Notes: generated by a model from the sequence alone, not told the origin. 64,000 nucleotides of DNA from Paracoccus aestuariivivens (GCF_009711225.1 NZ_WMIE01000001.1:930001-994000), one strand, 5' to 3'; counted from the stretch's first letter, positions 25,206 through 34,693 are shown. Program-made: numbers and translations.

Positions 25206-26791
25206 CTTCTTCCTCCTCGACCGCCGCCGCGGCCTCCGCGAGAACCCATGCTGCTGCGGCCCCGATGACTGGCCGCCGAGGGGCGTGGACCCGAGGACCG
25301 TTGGAATGCGCTGTTCGAGCGGCTGGGCGCATGGGCCTGTGGCCGCTTATGGGTTGCCGGACGTGAGACATTGGCCCGTGGCGCTGCGCGTTGCCCCGAG
25401 GGGCGCGCTCCTGCATTTGGCCGGTTGGCAGCGGGTTTGGCCTGCCGCGTGGGCTGTTTGCGTGCGGCTGATTGGCCGACATTCTTCTTGGCGGTTTTCA
25501 GGTTCGCCGGTTTCGCCCCCGAGGATTTGCGTGCCTCGATCTTTTTCTTTGCGGCATCGCGACTTGCGGTATCGGCGATGGGCCGGCTGTTGGGACGATT
25601 TCCTGCCCGTTCGCCAATCGCTTGGCGCGCGTTGTCGCGATCAATCTGGGGACGGTTGCCCGCGCCGATGCTGACGCGCTCGCCGCCGCCGATCCGGTTG
25701 CCGTCGATATTCACCCTATCGCGGTCAATGTTGATGTCGCCCCGATCTATGTTGCGATCACCGCGGTTGATGGTGATATCGCCACGATCCCAGTCGATAT
25801 CGTCATCGACATCCCAACCGTGCCAGTCGTCATCGTCGAAGATTTCGTCAAGGACAACGGCGCTGCCCAGCAAAACGCCGCCCGTCAGCAGGATATCATC
25901 CCAATCCGTGCCGTCGTCGTATCCGTAATTGTAACCGTAGTGATAATTCGGCGTGCTCGATACCGGCATCGGGGTCGAATAGACCACATTGCTGTCATAG
26001 GTCGGAACGTAGACGACACCCGGATCAGCCGGAGCGATCTGGATCTTGTCATTGACCGTCTCGACCTTCTGGACCGGACTGTCGGCCAGATAGCCCATCT
26101 TTTCGGCCTTGCCGCGCAACCGCTGGATCGAGGCCAGCACGTCATCAGTCTGGCCGACGACCGCTTCGCCTGCCTGTTCGGTCCAGTCCATATTGTCGCT
26201 CATGCGGGTAACGACAGCGGGAAATCCAGCCGCCAGTTCGCGCACGCTATCATCCCATGGTTCGGCCGAGGCCAGCTTCGCGCGTTCCTTGTCGGAGGCG
26301 TCCGCGTTGTCCTCGACAAAATTTCCGGCTTTGGCGACATCCAAGGGAAATGTCGTAGCCACAAGGGTCGGGGTCAGCAGCGTGTCTGGAAACAGTGCCA
26401 CCGGTCCGAAAAGAGTGTCGAGTTCGTCCGCCGACAACGTCCCTTCGGCCGAGATGGCGGCCTGCATCGCGGGCGAGGGCGTGGCGCCTTGTGATCCAGT
26501 GGCACAGGGAATGTTCAGGGTCATGCCGACCGCAAGATTTTCTGGCCTGCCCCCCAATGCATCGCGGTTCGCATCCAGAATCAAACCATATTGGTTCGGA
26601 TCGCCGTAAGCGCGGGCGGCAAGCCTGCTTAGGGTCTCGCCACTTGAAACAACGTGGGGACTGCCGCAGGGCAGGGTATCTTGGGCAAGACTTGGCATCG
26701 CTGTCGCTGAAAGCAAAAGCACCGCCCAAAGGCTGCGGCCCGGACGATAGCGTCCAAACAGGCCCCATCCCCTCAACTCGGTTAGAGACAT
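25202..26791 (-). CDS. DUF3300 envelope protein with N-terminal LysM domain
   Basis: 529 residues from the ATG at 26791, preceded by GGGAGGGGG. Secretion signal around residues 1-38 (SLWAVLLLSATAMPSLAQ), then a LysM peptidoglycan-binding module (~residues 45-95, VVSSGETLSRLAARAYGDPN). DUF3300 follows (~120-270: LFGPVALFPDTLLTPTLVA, then VYVPTYDSNVVY). A short Asp/Trp/His run and the repeats INRGDRNIDRGDINIDRDRV occupy ~300-370. The last ~150 residues are Arg/Ala/Pro/Gly-rich and end in a GGRGGRGGGRGGRR-like tail. The LysM-DUF3300 fusion suggests anchoring to the cell wall. Paired with the DUF2950 gene by ATGA overlap. Function unknown. Confidence 0.82.
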   Translation of the reverse strand: MSLTELRGWGLFGRYRPGRSLWAVLLLSATAMPSLAQDTLPCGSPHVVSSGETLSRLAARAYGDPNQYGLILDANRDALGGRPENLAVGMTLNIPCATGSQGATPSPAMQAAISAEGTLSADELDTLFGPVALFPDTLLTPTLVATTFPLDVAKAGNFVEDNADASDKERAKLASAEPWDDSVRELAAGFPAVVTRMSDNMDWTEQAGEAVVGQTDDVLASIQRLRGKAEKMGYLADSPVQKVETVNDKIQIAPADPGVVYVPTYDSNVVYSTPMPVSSTPNYHYGYNYGYDDGTDWDDILLTGGVLLGSAVVLDEIFDDDDWHGWDVDDDIDWDRGDITINRGDRNIDRGDINIDRDRVNIDGNRIGGGERVSIGAGNRPQIDRDNARQAIGERAGNRPNSRPIADTASRDAAKKKIEARKSSGAKPANLKTAKKNVGQSAARKQPTRQAKPAANRPNAGARPSGQRAAPRANVSRPATHKRPQAHAPSRSNSAFQRSSGPRPSAASHRGRSSMGSRGGRGGGRGGRR

Positions 26792-27075
26792 TCCCCCCTC
26801 CCTGAAGCGAATGCGCAAAAGCCAAGAGCGCACGTCAAATTCTACGCCCGACAATGCCAGTTGAGAAGACGGGAGATCGCGCCCGCCACTATTTTTCTGC
26901 GCTACAACAAATTGCTAGTCCGCGCTTCGAAAGCACCAAAATCCGATAAGTGAACGGCCCGATCTGCGGTAGTCTTTGCGGCGCGACCAGATCTGTTCTG
27001 GCGGCGAATCGTCCCCCATGCCGCATGATCTTTTGACCACGAGAAACCGTCAGCCTGTCATCGAAGGAGAAGAAA

Positions 27076-27417
27076 TTGTTCCTCATGATTCACGGCACGC
27101 GCGTTGCCGCTTTGATTTCTGCCCTGACCTGCACGACGGGTTATCTCCTGAGTGCGCAGCAGGTTCAGGCCGGTCCGACTTTCCTTGATTTCCCTGTGGT
27201 GATTTTCTGCGAATACGAGCAGATCACAAGCGCCTATTATTTCTCGCAACTCGAGGCCGATGGTAAGGCGATCTATATGACGCCGGATCGTCAGGTGGGT
27301 GTGATCAGACTTTCCGGCGTGGCCGAACATCTTGACGGCGACCGCGCCGGAACCTGTCGCGACAAGACGCTCGAAGAATTGCGTGCTGCCGGACAGGCTT
27401 TCGATATCAAGCGCTGA
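27076..27417 (+). CDS. Small secreted protein of unknown function
   Basis: 113 residues from a TTG at 27076, chosen because AGGAG (27065-27069) lies 6 bases upstream; the ATG at 27085 would be 15 bases away. The N-terminus is a signal peptide ending near LLSAQQVQA-G. The mature ~80 residues contain two Cys (VIFCEYEQITSAYYF and AGTCRDKTLEEL) that could form a disulfide. I do not recognise the family. It is divergent from the DUF3300 gene across 284 bp and convergent with fabI, with only 11 bp between the two stops. Confidence 0.65.
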   Translation: MFLMIHGTRVAALISALTCTTGYLLSAQQVQAGPTFLDFPVVIFCEYEQITSAYYFSQLEADGKAIYMTPDRQVGVIRLSGVAEHLDGDRAGTCRDKTLEELRAAGQAFDIKR

Positions 27418-27428
27418 ACTGACGCCGG

Positions 27429-28214
27429 TCAATCGACGATGTGGTAGCCGCCGTCGATATAGATGGTTTGGCCGGTGATCAGCCGCGCCGCGTCATGGGC
27501 AAGAAACGCTACCGCCGCGCCGACATCGTCGATCCCGACAAGCTCGCGGGCAGGGGCTTTGCGTTCGGCCTTGACCAACAATTCGTCGAATTCCGGAATG
27601 CCCGAAGCGGCGCGGGTGGCCAACGGGCCGGGCGAGATCGCGTGGACGCGAATGCCCTTGGGACCAAGCTCGGCTGCCATATAGCGCACGGCGGATTCCA
27701 GCGCGGCCTTGGCGACACCCATGATGTTGTAGTTCTCGACCACCATTTCCGCGCCGTAATAGGTCATGGTGAACATCGCCCCGCCCTTTTTCATCAGGGG
27801 CTCGGCCAGATGCGCCATGCGCATGAAGGACCAGCACGACACCTCCATCGTTTTCAGGAACCCGTCGAGCGGTGCGTCTGTGACACGCCCTGCCAGCGTG
27901 TCGCGCGGGGCGAAGGCGATTGAGTGGATCAGGTAATCCAATTCACCCCATTTCGCGGTGATTTCTTCAAAAACCGCTTCGACCTGATCGGGAACCAGCA
28001 TGTCCAGCGGCAGAAAGATCGGAGCCTCGATTTCCTGCGCCAAAGGTTCGACGAAGCGTTTCGCCTTGTCGTTCAGATAGGTCACGGCGACCTCGGCCCC
28101 CAAGGCGTGAAAGGCGCGGGCGCAACCCCATGCGATCGATTGGTCATTGGCGATACCAACGATCAGGCCCTTCTTGCCTGCAAGAAGCTTAGCCTGGGCA
28201 AGTGGCAGCGTCAT
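27429..28214 (-). CDS. fabI: Enoyl-[acyl-carrier-protein] reductase FabI
   Basis: 261 residues, normal FabI length. NAD-dependent reduction of the trans-2-enoyl-ACP double bond in type II fatty acid synthesis. The nucleotide motif is [15 protein letters not shown] (SDR-like but FabI-specific). The catalytic pair Tyr162-x6-Lys169 is in [11 protein letters not shown]. The position equivalent to E. coli Gly93 (triclosan-sensitivity site, HSIGFAP) is Ala here (HSIAFAP); I draw no resistance conclusion. It overlaps ackA as ATGA and is the last gene of the DUF3141 operon, which suggests a copy dedicated to that module rather than the housekeeping enzyme; confirming that needs the rest of the genome. 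Confidence 0.93.
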   Translation of the reverse strand: MTLPLAQAKLLAGKKGLIVGIANDQSIAWGCARAFHALGAEVAVTYLNDKAKRFVEPLAQEIEAPIFLPLDMLVPDQVEAVFEEITAKWGELDYLIHSIAFAPRDTLAGRVTDAPLDGFLKTMEVSCWSFMRMAHLAEPLMKKGGAMFTMTYYGAEMVVENYNIMGVAKAALESAVRYMAAELGPKGIRVHAISPGPLATRAASGIPEFDELLVKAERKAPARELVGIDDVGAAVAFLAHDAARLITGQTIYIDGGYHIVD

Positions 28215-29407
28215 GTCGTGACTCCGGGTTTGGGGCCGATCAGGGCAAGTGTATGGCGTGCGATCATCAGTTCCTCGTCGGTAGGGATGACATGGATCGC
28301 GATCCGGCTTTCAGGGGTCGAGATCACCGCCTCGCCCGCCTCGTTTGCCTTTACGTCCAGTTCGGCCCCCAGCCAGCCAAGGGTCGAGACGATACGGGCG
28401 CGGATCTGGGCCGAGTTTTCGCCGATACCCGCCGTGAAGACGAATGCGTCCAACCCGCCAAGCGCCGCTGCCAACATCCCCGCGTTCAATCCGCAGCGAT
28501 AGACGAAATGGTCGATGGCAAAGGCGGCCTCGGGGGCGTCACTGGCCAGAATTTCCCGCATGTCGCTGGAAATCCCCGAAAGCCCCTTCAAGCCCGACCC
28601 GCGATAGAACAGGTCGGTGACTTCATCCGCGCTCATGCCCCGCTGCGAGATCAGGTACAGCACCACGCCCGGATCGACCTGCCCCGGTCGCGTTCCCATC
28701 GGCAAGCCGTCCAACGCGGTGAAGCCCATCGTGCTTTCCACGCTGCGTCCCGCGTTCATCGCGCACATCGAGGCCCCGCTGCCCAGATGGGCGACGATCA
28801 CCCGCCCTTGCGCCTGCTCGGGCGCGATATCGCGCAGGCGTTCGGCAATATATTCGTAGGACAGCCCGTGGAAACCATAGCGGCGCACCCCTTCGTCGTA
28901 ATAGGCACGCGGGATAGCGTATTGATCGGCCACCAAGGGATGGCCACGATGAAACGCGGTGTCGAAACAGGCCACCTGTGGTACGTCGCGTCTGATCTGC
29001 ATCGCCAGCCGGATCGGAGCGAGGTTGTTGGGCTGGTGCAGCGGCGCAAGGTCCTGATATTCCTCAAGACGATCAAGAATATCGTCGGTGATCAGCACAG
29101 GCGCGGCGAAATCCGGCCCGCCATGCACGACACGATGACCCGTCGCCAGCAATTCCAGCCCTTCGAGTTCGCGCAGCCAGTCCCGTGTCACGGCAATGGC
29201 GGCAGGCAGGTCGAGGATTTCCTTGGCGGAATAGGCGCGGTCGATGATGCTGGCACCATCGCTGGCAAAGGCGCGCAGATGCGGGCGCACGCCGATCCCG
29301 TCCATCTGGCCGCGGATCTGCCGGACCAGCTCTGCAGCTTCAATCGAGAAGACCTGAAATTTCAGGCTCGAGGAACCAGCATTGACGACAAGGATTGCGC
29401 CGGTCAT
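28211..29407 (-). CDS. ackA: Acetate kinase
   Basis: 398 residues. Interconverts acetate + ATP and acetyl phosphate + ADP (or propionate/butyrate analogues). Visible ASKHA-fold motifs: [12 protein letters not shown] at the N-terminus, the FDTAFH and [11 protein letters not shown] segments, [21 protein letters not shown] and [14 protein letters not shown]. Length is typical. It overlaps pta (ATGA) on the 5' side and fabI on the 3' side. With the phosphotransacylase it can turn acyl-CoA into ATP and a free acid, or activate the acid in reverse. Confidence 0.95.
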   Translation of the reverse strand: MTGAILVVNAGSSSLKFQVFSIEAAELVRQIRGQMDGIGVRPHLRAFASDGASIIDRAYSAKEILDLPAAIAVTRDWLRELEGLELLATGHRVVHGGPDFAAPVLITDDILDRLEEYQDLAPLHQPNNLAPIRLAMQIRRDVPQVACFDTAFHRGHPLVADQYAIPRAYYDEGVRRYGFHGLSYEYIAERLRDIAPEQAQGRVIVAHLGSGASMCAMNAGRSVESTMGFTALDGLPMGTRPGQVDPGVVLYLISQRGMSADEVTDLFYRGSGLKGLSGISSDMREILASDAPEAAFAIDHFVYRCGLNAGMLAAALGGLDAFVFTAGIGENSAQIRARIVSTLGWLGAELDVKANEAGEAVISTPESRIAIHVIPTDEELMIARHTLALIGPKPGVTT

Positions 29408-30360
29408 TCGGCTGCAACCTTTGGGCTGGCTGTCCGGCGGGCCTCGGCATCCAGCGCGGCGACCGCACAGGACGCCAGCCGCGTCCGCACCGAATCCGCC
29501 CTAGATGTCAGCACAATCGGAACCCGCGCACCCAGCACCACCCCCGCGGCATCGGCATGGGACAGGAAGCTGAGATTCTTGGCCAGCATGTTTCCGGCCT
29601 CAAGATCCGGAACGACCAGCACCTGCGCCCGACCCGCAACCGGCCCGCCTATGCCCTTGATCCGCGCGGCCTCGGGGTCGATGGCATTGTCGAAGGCCAG
29701 CGGCCCTTCCAGCAATCCGCCGGTGATCTGGCCGCGCTCGGCCATCTTGCACAGGGCGGCGGCCTCGATGGTCGAGGGGATCTTGCCGGTCACCGTTTCG
29801 ACAGCCGACAGGATCGCGACGCGCGGTTCCGCGATCCCCAGTGAATGCAGCAAGTCTATCGCGTTCTGGACGATGTCGCGCTTGGTTTCGAGGTCGGGAA
29901 AGATGTTGATCGCGGCATCGGTGATGAAAAGCGTGTCCTCATGACCGGGAACGTCCATCACAAAGACGTGGCTGATGCGGCGGTCCGTGCGCAGGCCGGT
30001 GGCCGAGGCGGTGATCTCGCGCATGAACTCGTCGGTATGCAGGCTGCCTTTCATCAGGACTTCGCCCTTGCCCTCGCGGATCAGGGCCACGGCCTTGGCG
30101 GCTGCGGCGTGGCTATGGGGGGCATCTACGATCTGGATTCCGGTCAGGTCGATGCCGTGATCTGTGGCAACCGCGCGGATTTTCCCCTCGGGTCCGACCA
30201 GAAGCGGAGTGATCAGCCCCTCGTGTCCGGCATCGACAGGACCACGCAGCGAGGATTCGTCACAGGGATGGGCGACGACAGTCACCACATCGCGGGTCTC
30301 GCGCGCCCGCGCGATCAACAGGTCGTATTTCGAGGGCGTCTTCGCATCAGGCGTGCTCAC
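29404..30360 (-). CDS. Phosphate acetyl/butyryltransferase
   Basis: 318 residues, one Pta/Ptb domain with no N-terminal MaoC-type hydratase fusion, although relatives are often named bifunctional. It moves an acyl group between CoA and phosphate. Conserved blocks: [56 protein letters not shown] and [20 protein letters not shown]. The sequence is closer to the phosphobutyryltransferase-like branch used in PHA-related clusters than to the long Pta of enteric bacteria. Starts 21 bp after the CoA-transferase B gene and overlaps ackA. Confidence 0.92.
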   Translation of the reverse strand: MSTPDAKTPSKYDLLIARARETRDVVTVVAHPCDESSLRGPVDAGHEGLITPLLVGPEGKIRAVATDHGIDLTGIQIVDAPHSHAAAAKAVALIREGKGEVLMKGSLHTDEFMREITASATGLRTDRRISHVFVMDVPGHEDTLFITDAAINIFPDLETKRDIVQNAIDLLHSLGIAEPRVAILSAVETVTGKIPSTIEAAALCKMAERGQITGGLLEGPLAFDNAIDPEAARIKGIGGPVAGRAQVLVVPDLEAGNMLAKNLSFLSHADAAGVVLGARVPIVLTSRADSVRTRLASCAVAALDAEARRTASPKVAAE

Positions 30361-30381
30361 GAAACTCTCCTCAGTTTTTGG

Positions 30382-31038
30382 TCAATCCAGTTGCATCTCG
30401 GGGATGTCATCCTTGACGATCAGGCGGGCTGCGGTCGCGGCAAGGATCTGTTCGACGCTGACCTCAGGTCCGCGCTCCAGCAGTTCAAGTCCGGCGTCGG
30501 TCGGACGGATTACTGCCAATTCGGTGACGATCAGATCGACGCGGCGCTCGGCTGTCAGCGGAAGGGTGCATTCGGGCAGGATCTTCGGTTCGCCCTTGGC
30601 GGTATGCAGCATCGCCACGACGACGCTGCGCGCCCCCGCGACCAGATCCATCGCGCCGCCCATGCCGGGAACCATCTTGCCCGGAACCATCCAATTCGCC
30701 AGATGCCCCTTTTCATCGACCTGCAACCCGCCCAGCACGGTCATGTCCAGATGACCGCCGCGGATCAGGCCAAAGCTCATCGCGCTGTCGATCGAGGCTG
30801 CGCCCGGTACGGCGGTGACAAAGCCGCCGCCAGCATCGGTCAGGCTGGGCTCGGCCATGCCCTCGGGGGGGCGGGCTCCAAGGCCGATGACGCCGTTTTC
30901 GGCCTGAAAGAACACGCCGATTTCTTCGGGGACATGGTTCGCGACAAAACTTGGAAGGCCGATGCCCAGATTGACCAGTGTACCCGGCCGGATCTCGCGG
31001 GCGACGCGGCGGGCGATGATTTCCTTGGCATCTAGCAT
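30382..31038 (-). CDS. 3-oxoacid/acetate CoA-transferase subunit B
   Basis: 218 residues from the ATG at 31038; the frame continues open far upstream but that part lies over subunit A. Beta subunit of a class I CoA-transferase (AtoA/ScoB type). It carries the catalytic glutamate Glu47 in FFQAENGVIGLG. GGHLDMTVLGGLQVDEKGHLANW and the GMGGAMDLVAGA glycine motif are the family signature. The start overlaps the subunit A stop by 7 bp. It probably swaps CoA between a short-chain acyl or 3-oxoacyl-CoA and acetate. Confidence 0.93.
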   Translation of the reverse strand: MLDAKEIIARRVAREIRPGTLVNLGIGLPSFVANHVPEEIGVFFQAENGVIGLGARPPEGMAEPSLTDAGGGFVTAVPGAASIDSAMSFGLIRGGHLDMTVLGGLQVDEKGHLANWMVPGKMVPGMGGAMDLVAGARSVVVAMLHTAKGEPKILPECTLPLTAERRVDLIVTELAVIRPTDAGLELLERGPEVSVEQILAATAARLIVKDDIPEMQLD

Positions 31039-31688
31039 GGACCGGTCCCCAGCAGATGATCGACCAGCACACCCGGAGTCTTGACCGCATCGGGAGGGAT
31101 CATGCCGACGGGGACGATGTGCTCGGCCTCGGCGATGACGGTGGTCGCGGCAAGTGCCATGATCGGGTTGAAATTGTGCGCGGTCAGCAGATAGCCAAGA
31201 TTGCCCGCGTAATCGGCGTGATGGCAGGCCAGCAGCGCGAAATCCCCGTGGATCGGGCGTTCCAGCAGGAAACGTTTGCCATCGACCTCCACGATCTGCT
31301 TGCCATCCTCGACTGGGGTGCCAAGGCCCGTCGCCGTCAATACGCCACCCAAGCCATAGCCTGCGGCACGGATGCGCTCGACCAAGGTGCCCTGCGGGAC
31401 CAGTTCTATCTCCATGTCTCCGGCGATCATCTTTTTCTGCGCCAAAGGGTTCAGTCCGATATGCGAGACGATGGCCCGACTGACCTGACCCGAGGCGACC
31501 AGTTTGCCGACGCCTTTTTCGGGGGTGCAAAGATCGTTGCAGATCACGGTCAGCCCCCGCGTTCCCCGCAAGCGGATCGCCTCGATCAACCGGTGCGGAG
31601 AGCCTGTGCCCATGAATCCGCCCACCAGCAGAACTGCATTCTCGGGGATCATTTCGGCGGCGGCCTCGGGCCGGAGCGCTGCCTTCAT
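31032..31688 (-). CDS. 3-oxoacid/acetate CoA-transferase subunit A
   Basis: 218 residues. Alpha subunit (AtoD/ScoA type), with the CoA-binding glycine segment VLLVGGFMGTGSPHRLIEAI, then CNDLCTPEKGVGKL and IGLNPLAQKKMIAGDMEIEL. The combined A+B size is that of acetate/acetoacetate or butyrate CoA-transferases. ATGA overlap with the DUF3141 gene upstream. The insertion of CoA-transferase genes between DUF3141 and the phosphotransacylase is what I would check first against related genomes. Confidence 0.93.
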   Translation of the reverse strand: MKAALRPEAAAEMIPENAVLLVGGFMGTGSPHRLIEAIRLRGTRGLTVICNDLCTPEKGVGKLVASGQVSRAIVSHIGLNPLAQKKMIAGDMEIELVPQGTLVERIRAAGYGLGGVLTATGLGTPVEDGKQIVEVDGKRFLLERPIHGDFALLACHHADYAGNLGYLLTAHNFNPIMALAATTVIAEAEHIVPVGMIPPDAVKTPGVLVDHLLGTGPC

Positions 31689-33985
31689 GCCGGGGTCTCC
31701 GGCTTGGGCTTGCTGCGCGGCGCGCGTCTGGTCCTTGGCTTGGTCGTTGCTGGTTTGGCATCCGGTTGGCGGACGGCAGGTTTCGCGGGTGGTAGGGGGG
31801 AATCCGCCACGCCGAACAGTTCTTCCAGATGGCGCAAGCGGACGGCGACCTCACCATCCGGTTCGGCCGCTGCCGACAGGACGGTGTTCAGCATGTCGAT
31901 GCCTGCCCGACGCTCTGCCTCGTCTTCCGGCAGAAGTTTCGGCAAGGCGGTCATCGCGGCATCCTCGTCGATCAGCAGCATGAAGAACTGGTCGCGCAGC
32001 ATCTTGCGGAAATCGTCGAAGTTTTGTTTGCCCAGATCGGGGTTCGCGCGGCAGAAGCGGCGCACTGCCTCGAAGCTGCGCTCGTCGACGCCGCCGCGAG
32101 GTGCTCCGGCGTAGAACAGCGACCGTGCAAGGGCTTCGCGCATTCCGCCGCGCGCCATCATGCCCCGCAATTCAGCGATGCGCAGCTTGACGTTATGATC
32201 ATGCATCGGACTTTTCGCGGCCTTGCGCTTGGGGCGGTCGCTTTGGTCCACGCCGAGCGCCGATTGCAGCAACTCGCGGCCATAGAAGTTCAGAAATGTC
32301 TCTTCGGCCCAGCGTTCATTGGTTTGGCGCAGCGTCTCGAAGCCCGCGATGATCTGGTTCGATACCTGTTCCTGCAGCGCAAGAAAAGGGTTCGCAGCCG
32401 AAACGGGTTGGCGTTTCGTGCGCGCGCGCTCGGCCATGGCCTTGGTCCAGCCGGTCAACGGGTTCCATGTGCCCAGCATCTCGTATTGCAGTCGCAACGG
32501 ATGAAAATGCTGCATGATCGCGGGCATGCCGGTCGGCACCATCGCCCGCACGAAGGGTTGGGCAAAGGTGCGATACATCGCGAGGTTCAGTTCCGACAGC
32601 CGCGCGGCGGCGTCAAAGCGACGTTCGTCCTGCGCATCGTTGCCGCCAAGGGCGCGGATATCGTCCAGCGTGCGCGCTTCGCAGCGCATCACCCATTCGC
32701 CGGTGACGAGTTCAGGGTTCAGAACCGCGTCGCCCTTGGGTTCCAGCACCGCCTCGTAAAGGCCGGGCGGCAACAGGTCGAGCATGTCGATATTCGAGGC
32801 GAACTGCTGATGCTCTTTGCGGGCCACTCCGGTCGAAACGAAAATCCCCAGATGGCCGGTCGTCTCGTGGACCGTATAGACAATGGTCTGACCGAAGGCG
32901 CGGATTTCGTCGACGCTGTCATATAGGTCAAGCACCCAGTCCAAGGCCTGTTGCGGCGGGGTGATATTGTCCCCTTTCGAGCAGAACACGACGATCGGGG
33001 CGCGGATATTGCGCAGGTCGATCGCTGCGCCGTCGCTGGTCCGGATTTCCCCCGAGGACAGGCGGTTTCCCACGAAAAGCTCATCGACGATGAACTGCAT
33101 TTCCTCGGCATTCAGAAGGACGTGGCCGCCCCACCATTTTTCGAAGCCCAGATAACGCGCGGCCTCGGTGTCGATCTTGGACCACAGGTTATATTGCTTG
33201 GTCCAATAGGTGTTGGCGGGATTCTGGTTTTCGAAATTCTGCACCAGCCACGCGCCGTCGAAGACTCCGCCGGCCAGATCGCTGGTCAGCGCCGTCAGCC
33301 AGCTTCCGCCCAGCAATCCGCCGGAATAGCGCATCGGATATTGGCCATGTACGCCCGCCCAATAGGACAGCGGCGTTCCGGCAAGGATGATCGGCCCGAA
33401 TAGATCGGGGTAAAGCGCCGCGACCATCATCACCGACCAGCCCGCCTGACAATTGCCGATGACGCATGGCTTGCCCTCGGCCTCGGGGTGACGGGCGATC
33501 ACGGTACGCAGAAATTCTGCCTCGGCATGGACGATGTCTTCGATTGTCTGGCCGGGCATCGGAGCGGGCAGGAAGCCAATGAAATAACAGGGATGACCGG
33601 CCTTCATCGCAACCCCGACTTCGCTGTCGGATTTGAATCCACCGATGCCGGGGCCATGGCCCGCGCGCGGGTCGATGACGACAAAGGGTCGTTTGCGCGG
33701 ATCGGGCTGGATGCCGGATTCGGGCAAGATGCGCCCCAACAGGTAGTTCACCGGCCGTTCGAGGGTGCGACCGTCAAGGATCAGTTCTGCCTTGTAATCC
33801 AGAACATGGGGAATTTCTTGCGAGATATGCTCACGATATTGTTCGGCGCGTTCGCGCATCACGTCCATATACAGGACCGAACGCTGCCATGCGTCGATCA
33901 TGTAAGCTGTTGCGGCAGACGGGATGGCCCATGCGGGTTCGGCTCCGGATGCGGGCGCATTTGTGGTTTCAGGTTGAGGTGTCAT
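31685..33985 (-). CDS. DUF3141 PhaC-like alpha/beta-hydrolase
   Basis: 766 residues from the ATG at 33985 (GGAGA five bases upstream; an ATG 12 bp earlier is possible). N-terminal ~120 residues precede an alpha/beta-hydrolase core whose nucleophile elbow is VIGNCQAGWSV with Cys179, like the G-x-C-x-G-G elbow of PHA synthases. Asp339 in CSKGDNITPPQ and His378 in ETTGHLGIFVS complete a plausible Cys-Asp-His triad with PhaC-like spacing. The C-terminal ~300 residues are helical, and the tail is Pro/Lys-rich. DUF3141 proteins are often annotated as 3-hydroxyalkanoate synthetase, but I know of no proven activity. It leads the operon with CoA-transferase, phosphotransacylase, acetate kinase and FabI. 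Confidence 0.87.
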   Translation of the reverse strand: MTPQPETTNAPASGAEPAWAIPSAATAYMIDAWQRSVLYMDVMRERAEQYREHISQEIPHVLDYKAELILDGRTLERPVNYLLGRILPESGIQPDPRKRPFVVIDPRAGHGPGIGGFKSDSEVGVAMKAGHPCYFIGFLPAPMPGQTIEDIVHAEAEFLRTVIARHPEAEGKPCVIGNCQAGWSVMMVAALYPDLFGPIILAGTPLSYWAGVHGQYPMRYSGGLLGGSWLTALTSDLAGGVFDGAWLVQNFENQNPANTYWTKQYNLWSKIDTEAARYLGFEKWWGGHVLLNAEEMQFIVDELFVGNRLSSGEIRTSDGAAIDLRNIRAPIVVFCSKGDNITPPQQALDWVLDLYDSVDEIRAFGQTIVYTVHETTGHLGIFVSTGVARKEHQQFASNIDMLDLLPPGLYEAVLEPKGDAVLNPELVTGEWVMRCEARTLDDIRALGGNDAQDERRFDAAARLSELNLAMYRTFAQPFVRAMVPTGMPAIMQHFHPLRLQYEMLGTWNPLTGWTKAMAERARTKRQPVSAANPFLALQEQVSNQIIAGFETLRQTNERWAEETFLNFYGRELLQSALGVDQSDRPKRKAAKSPMHDHNVKLRIAELRGMMARGGMREALARSLFYAGAPRGGVDERSFEAVRRFCRANPDLGKQNFDDFRKMLRDQFFMLLIDEDAAMTALPKLLPEDEAERRAGIDMLNTVLSAAAEPDGEVAVRLRHLEELFGVADSPLPPAKPAVRQPDAKPATTKPRTRRAPRSKPKPETPA

Positions 33986-34231
33986 GTCGTTCTCCATGAC
34001 CGAGGCAGGGATCTGGACGACCAAAGGCAGGTCGGTTTTCGCCGGTGACGTGACTTTCCCCGAATCTTAGCCGCACTGCAGCATGTCACTCCAGACCGGC
34101 GGCGTTATTTACTGTAAAATACCTGCCGAACCGAGTCGGACTGCTGCCAACTGCGGCATATTCCCGAGGATTCGCCTGCCCGAAGGCTACCAGCATTTCC
34201 AGACAAATCCAGCGCAAGGAGCATCAGGAAC
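33986..34231. promoter_or_regulatory. Divergent regulatory gap upstream of the DUF3141 operon
   Basis: 246 bp without a gene, between the DUF3141 operon (minus) and the 153-aa gene (plus). It includes the odd palindrome TTTACTGTAAA (34109-34119) in an AT-rich patch, and TGC-rich stretches (CACTGCAGC near 34075, CTGCTGCC near 34141). Both promoters must lie here; I cannot assign boxes. Confidence 0.4.
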
Positions 34232-34693
34232 ATGACCCCGTCAGAATCGAACCCCGCCGTGCCCAGTGCCGACGAATTGCGCCTTGTTCATTTGCAAAAA
34301 CAGATGGAGGAGATGGATCGCCGCGAGAAACTGCGCGAGGCCGAACGTCAGGAACGTAGCCGTGCCGCCGAAGAATTCCTCAAGGGCGAGGTCAGCGACA
34401 AGGAACGCGAGTTGATCCGCCGTCTTGTCATGAATGCGGTCGAAAAGGGCGAGTTCGAAGCGATGGTCTACAGCTTTCCCTCGAAGCTATGCACCGATCA
34501 GGGGCGAGCCATCAACAATGCCGATCCGGACTGGCCCGAGACATTACAGGGCAAGGCGCGTGTATTTTACGAGCGGTTCAAGGAAAACCTCCAGCCCAAA
34601 GGCTACAAACTGAAGGCCATGATCATCAATTTTCCGGACGGGATGCCGGGTGATGTGGGGTTCTTTCTGGATTGGGCCCCGAAAGCGGTGTGA
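34232..34693 (+). CDS. Conserved hypothetical protein with N-terminal coiled coil
   Basis: 153 residues; AAGGAG lies about ten bases before the ATG. Residues ~15-60 are a highly charged heptad-like helix (LQKQMEEMDRREKLREAERQ). The C-terminal ~90 residues form a compact domain (FEAMVYSFPSKLCTDQGRAI, GYKLKAMIINFPDGMPGDVG) with no signal peptide or membrane segment. I do not recognise the family. It is divergent from the DUF3141 operon, a position where PHA clusters often have a phasin or regulator, but the sequence is not a phasin. Confidence 0.72.
   Translation: MTPSESNPAVPSADELRLVHLQKQMEEMDRREKLREAERQERSRAAEEFLKGEVSDKERELIRRLVMNAVEKGEFEAMVYSFPSKLCTDQGRAINNADPDWPETLQGKARVFYERFKENLQPKGYKLKAMIINFPDGMPGDVGFFLDWAPKAV

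Noticed and set aside
28202..29944. 580-aa open frame on the plus strand
   Set aside because: Antisense to ackA and the phosphotransacylase gene, both with full conserved motifs; low-complexity His/Gln/Arg composition.
31039..31857. Upstream extension of the CoA-transferase B frame
   Set aside because: The frame is open but overlaps subunit A on the same strand and has no family similarity; the ATG at 31038 gives the normal subunit length and overlap.
34109..34119. FNR/Anr-type box
   Set aside because: TTTACTGTAAA is palindromic but lacks the TTGAT-N4-ATCAA pattern.
34060..34160. PhaR-like TGC-rich operator upstream of DUF3141
   Set aside because: The CTGC-N3/4-GCAG arrangement I remember for Paracoccus PhaR is not present; only scattered CTGC words are.
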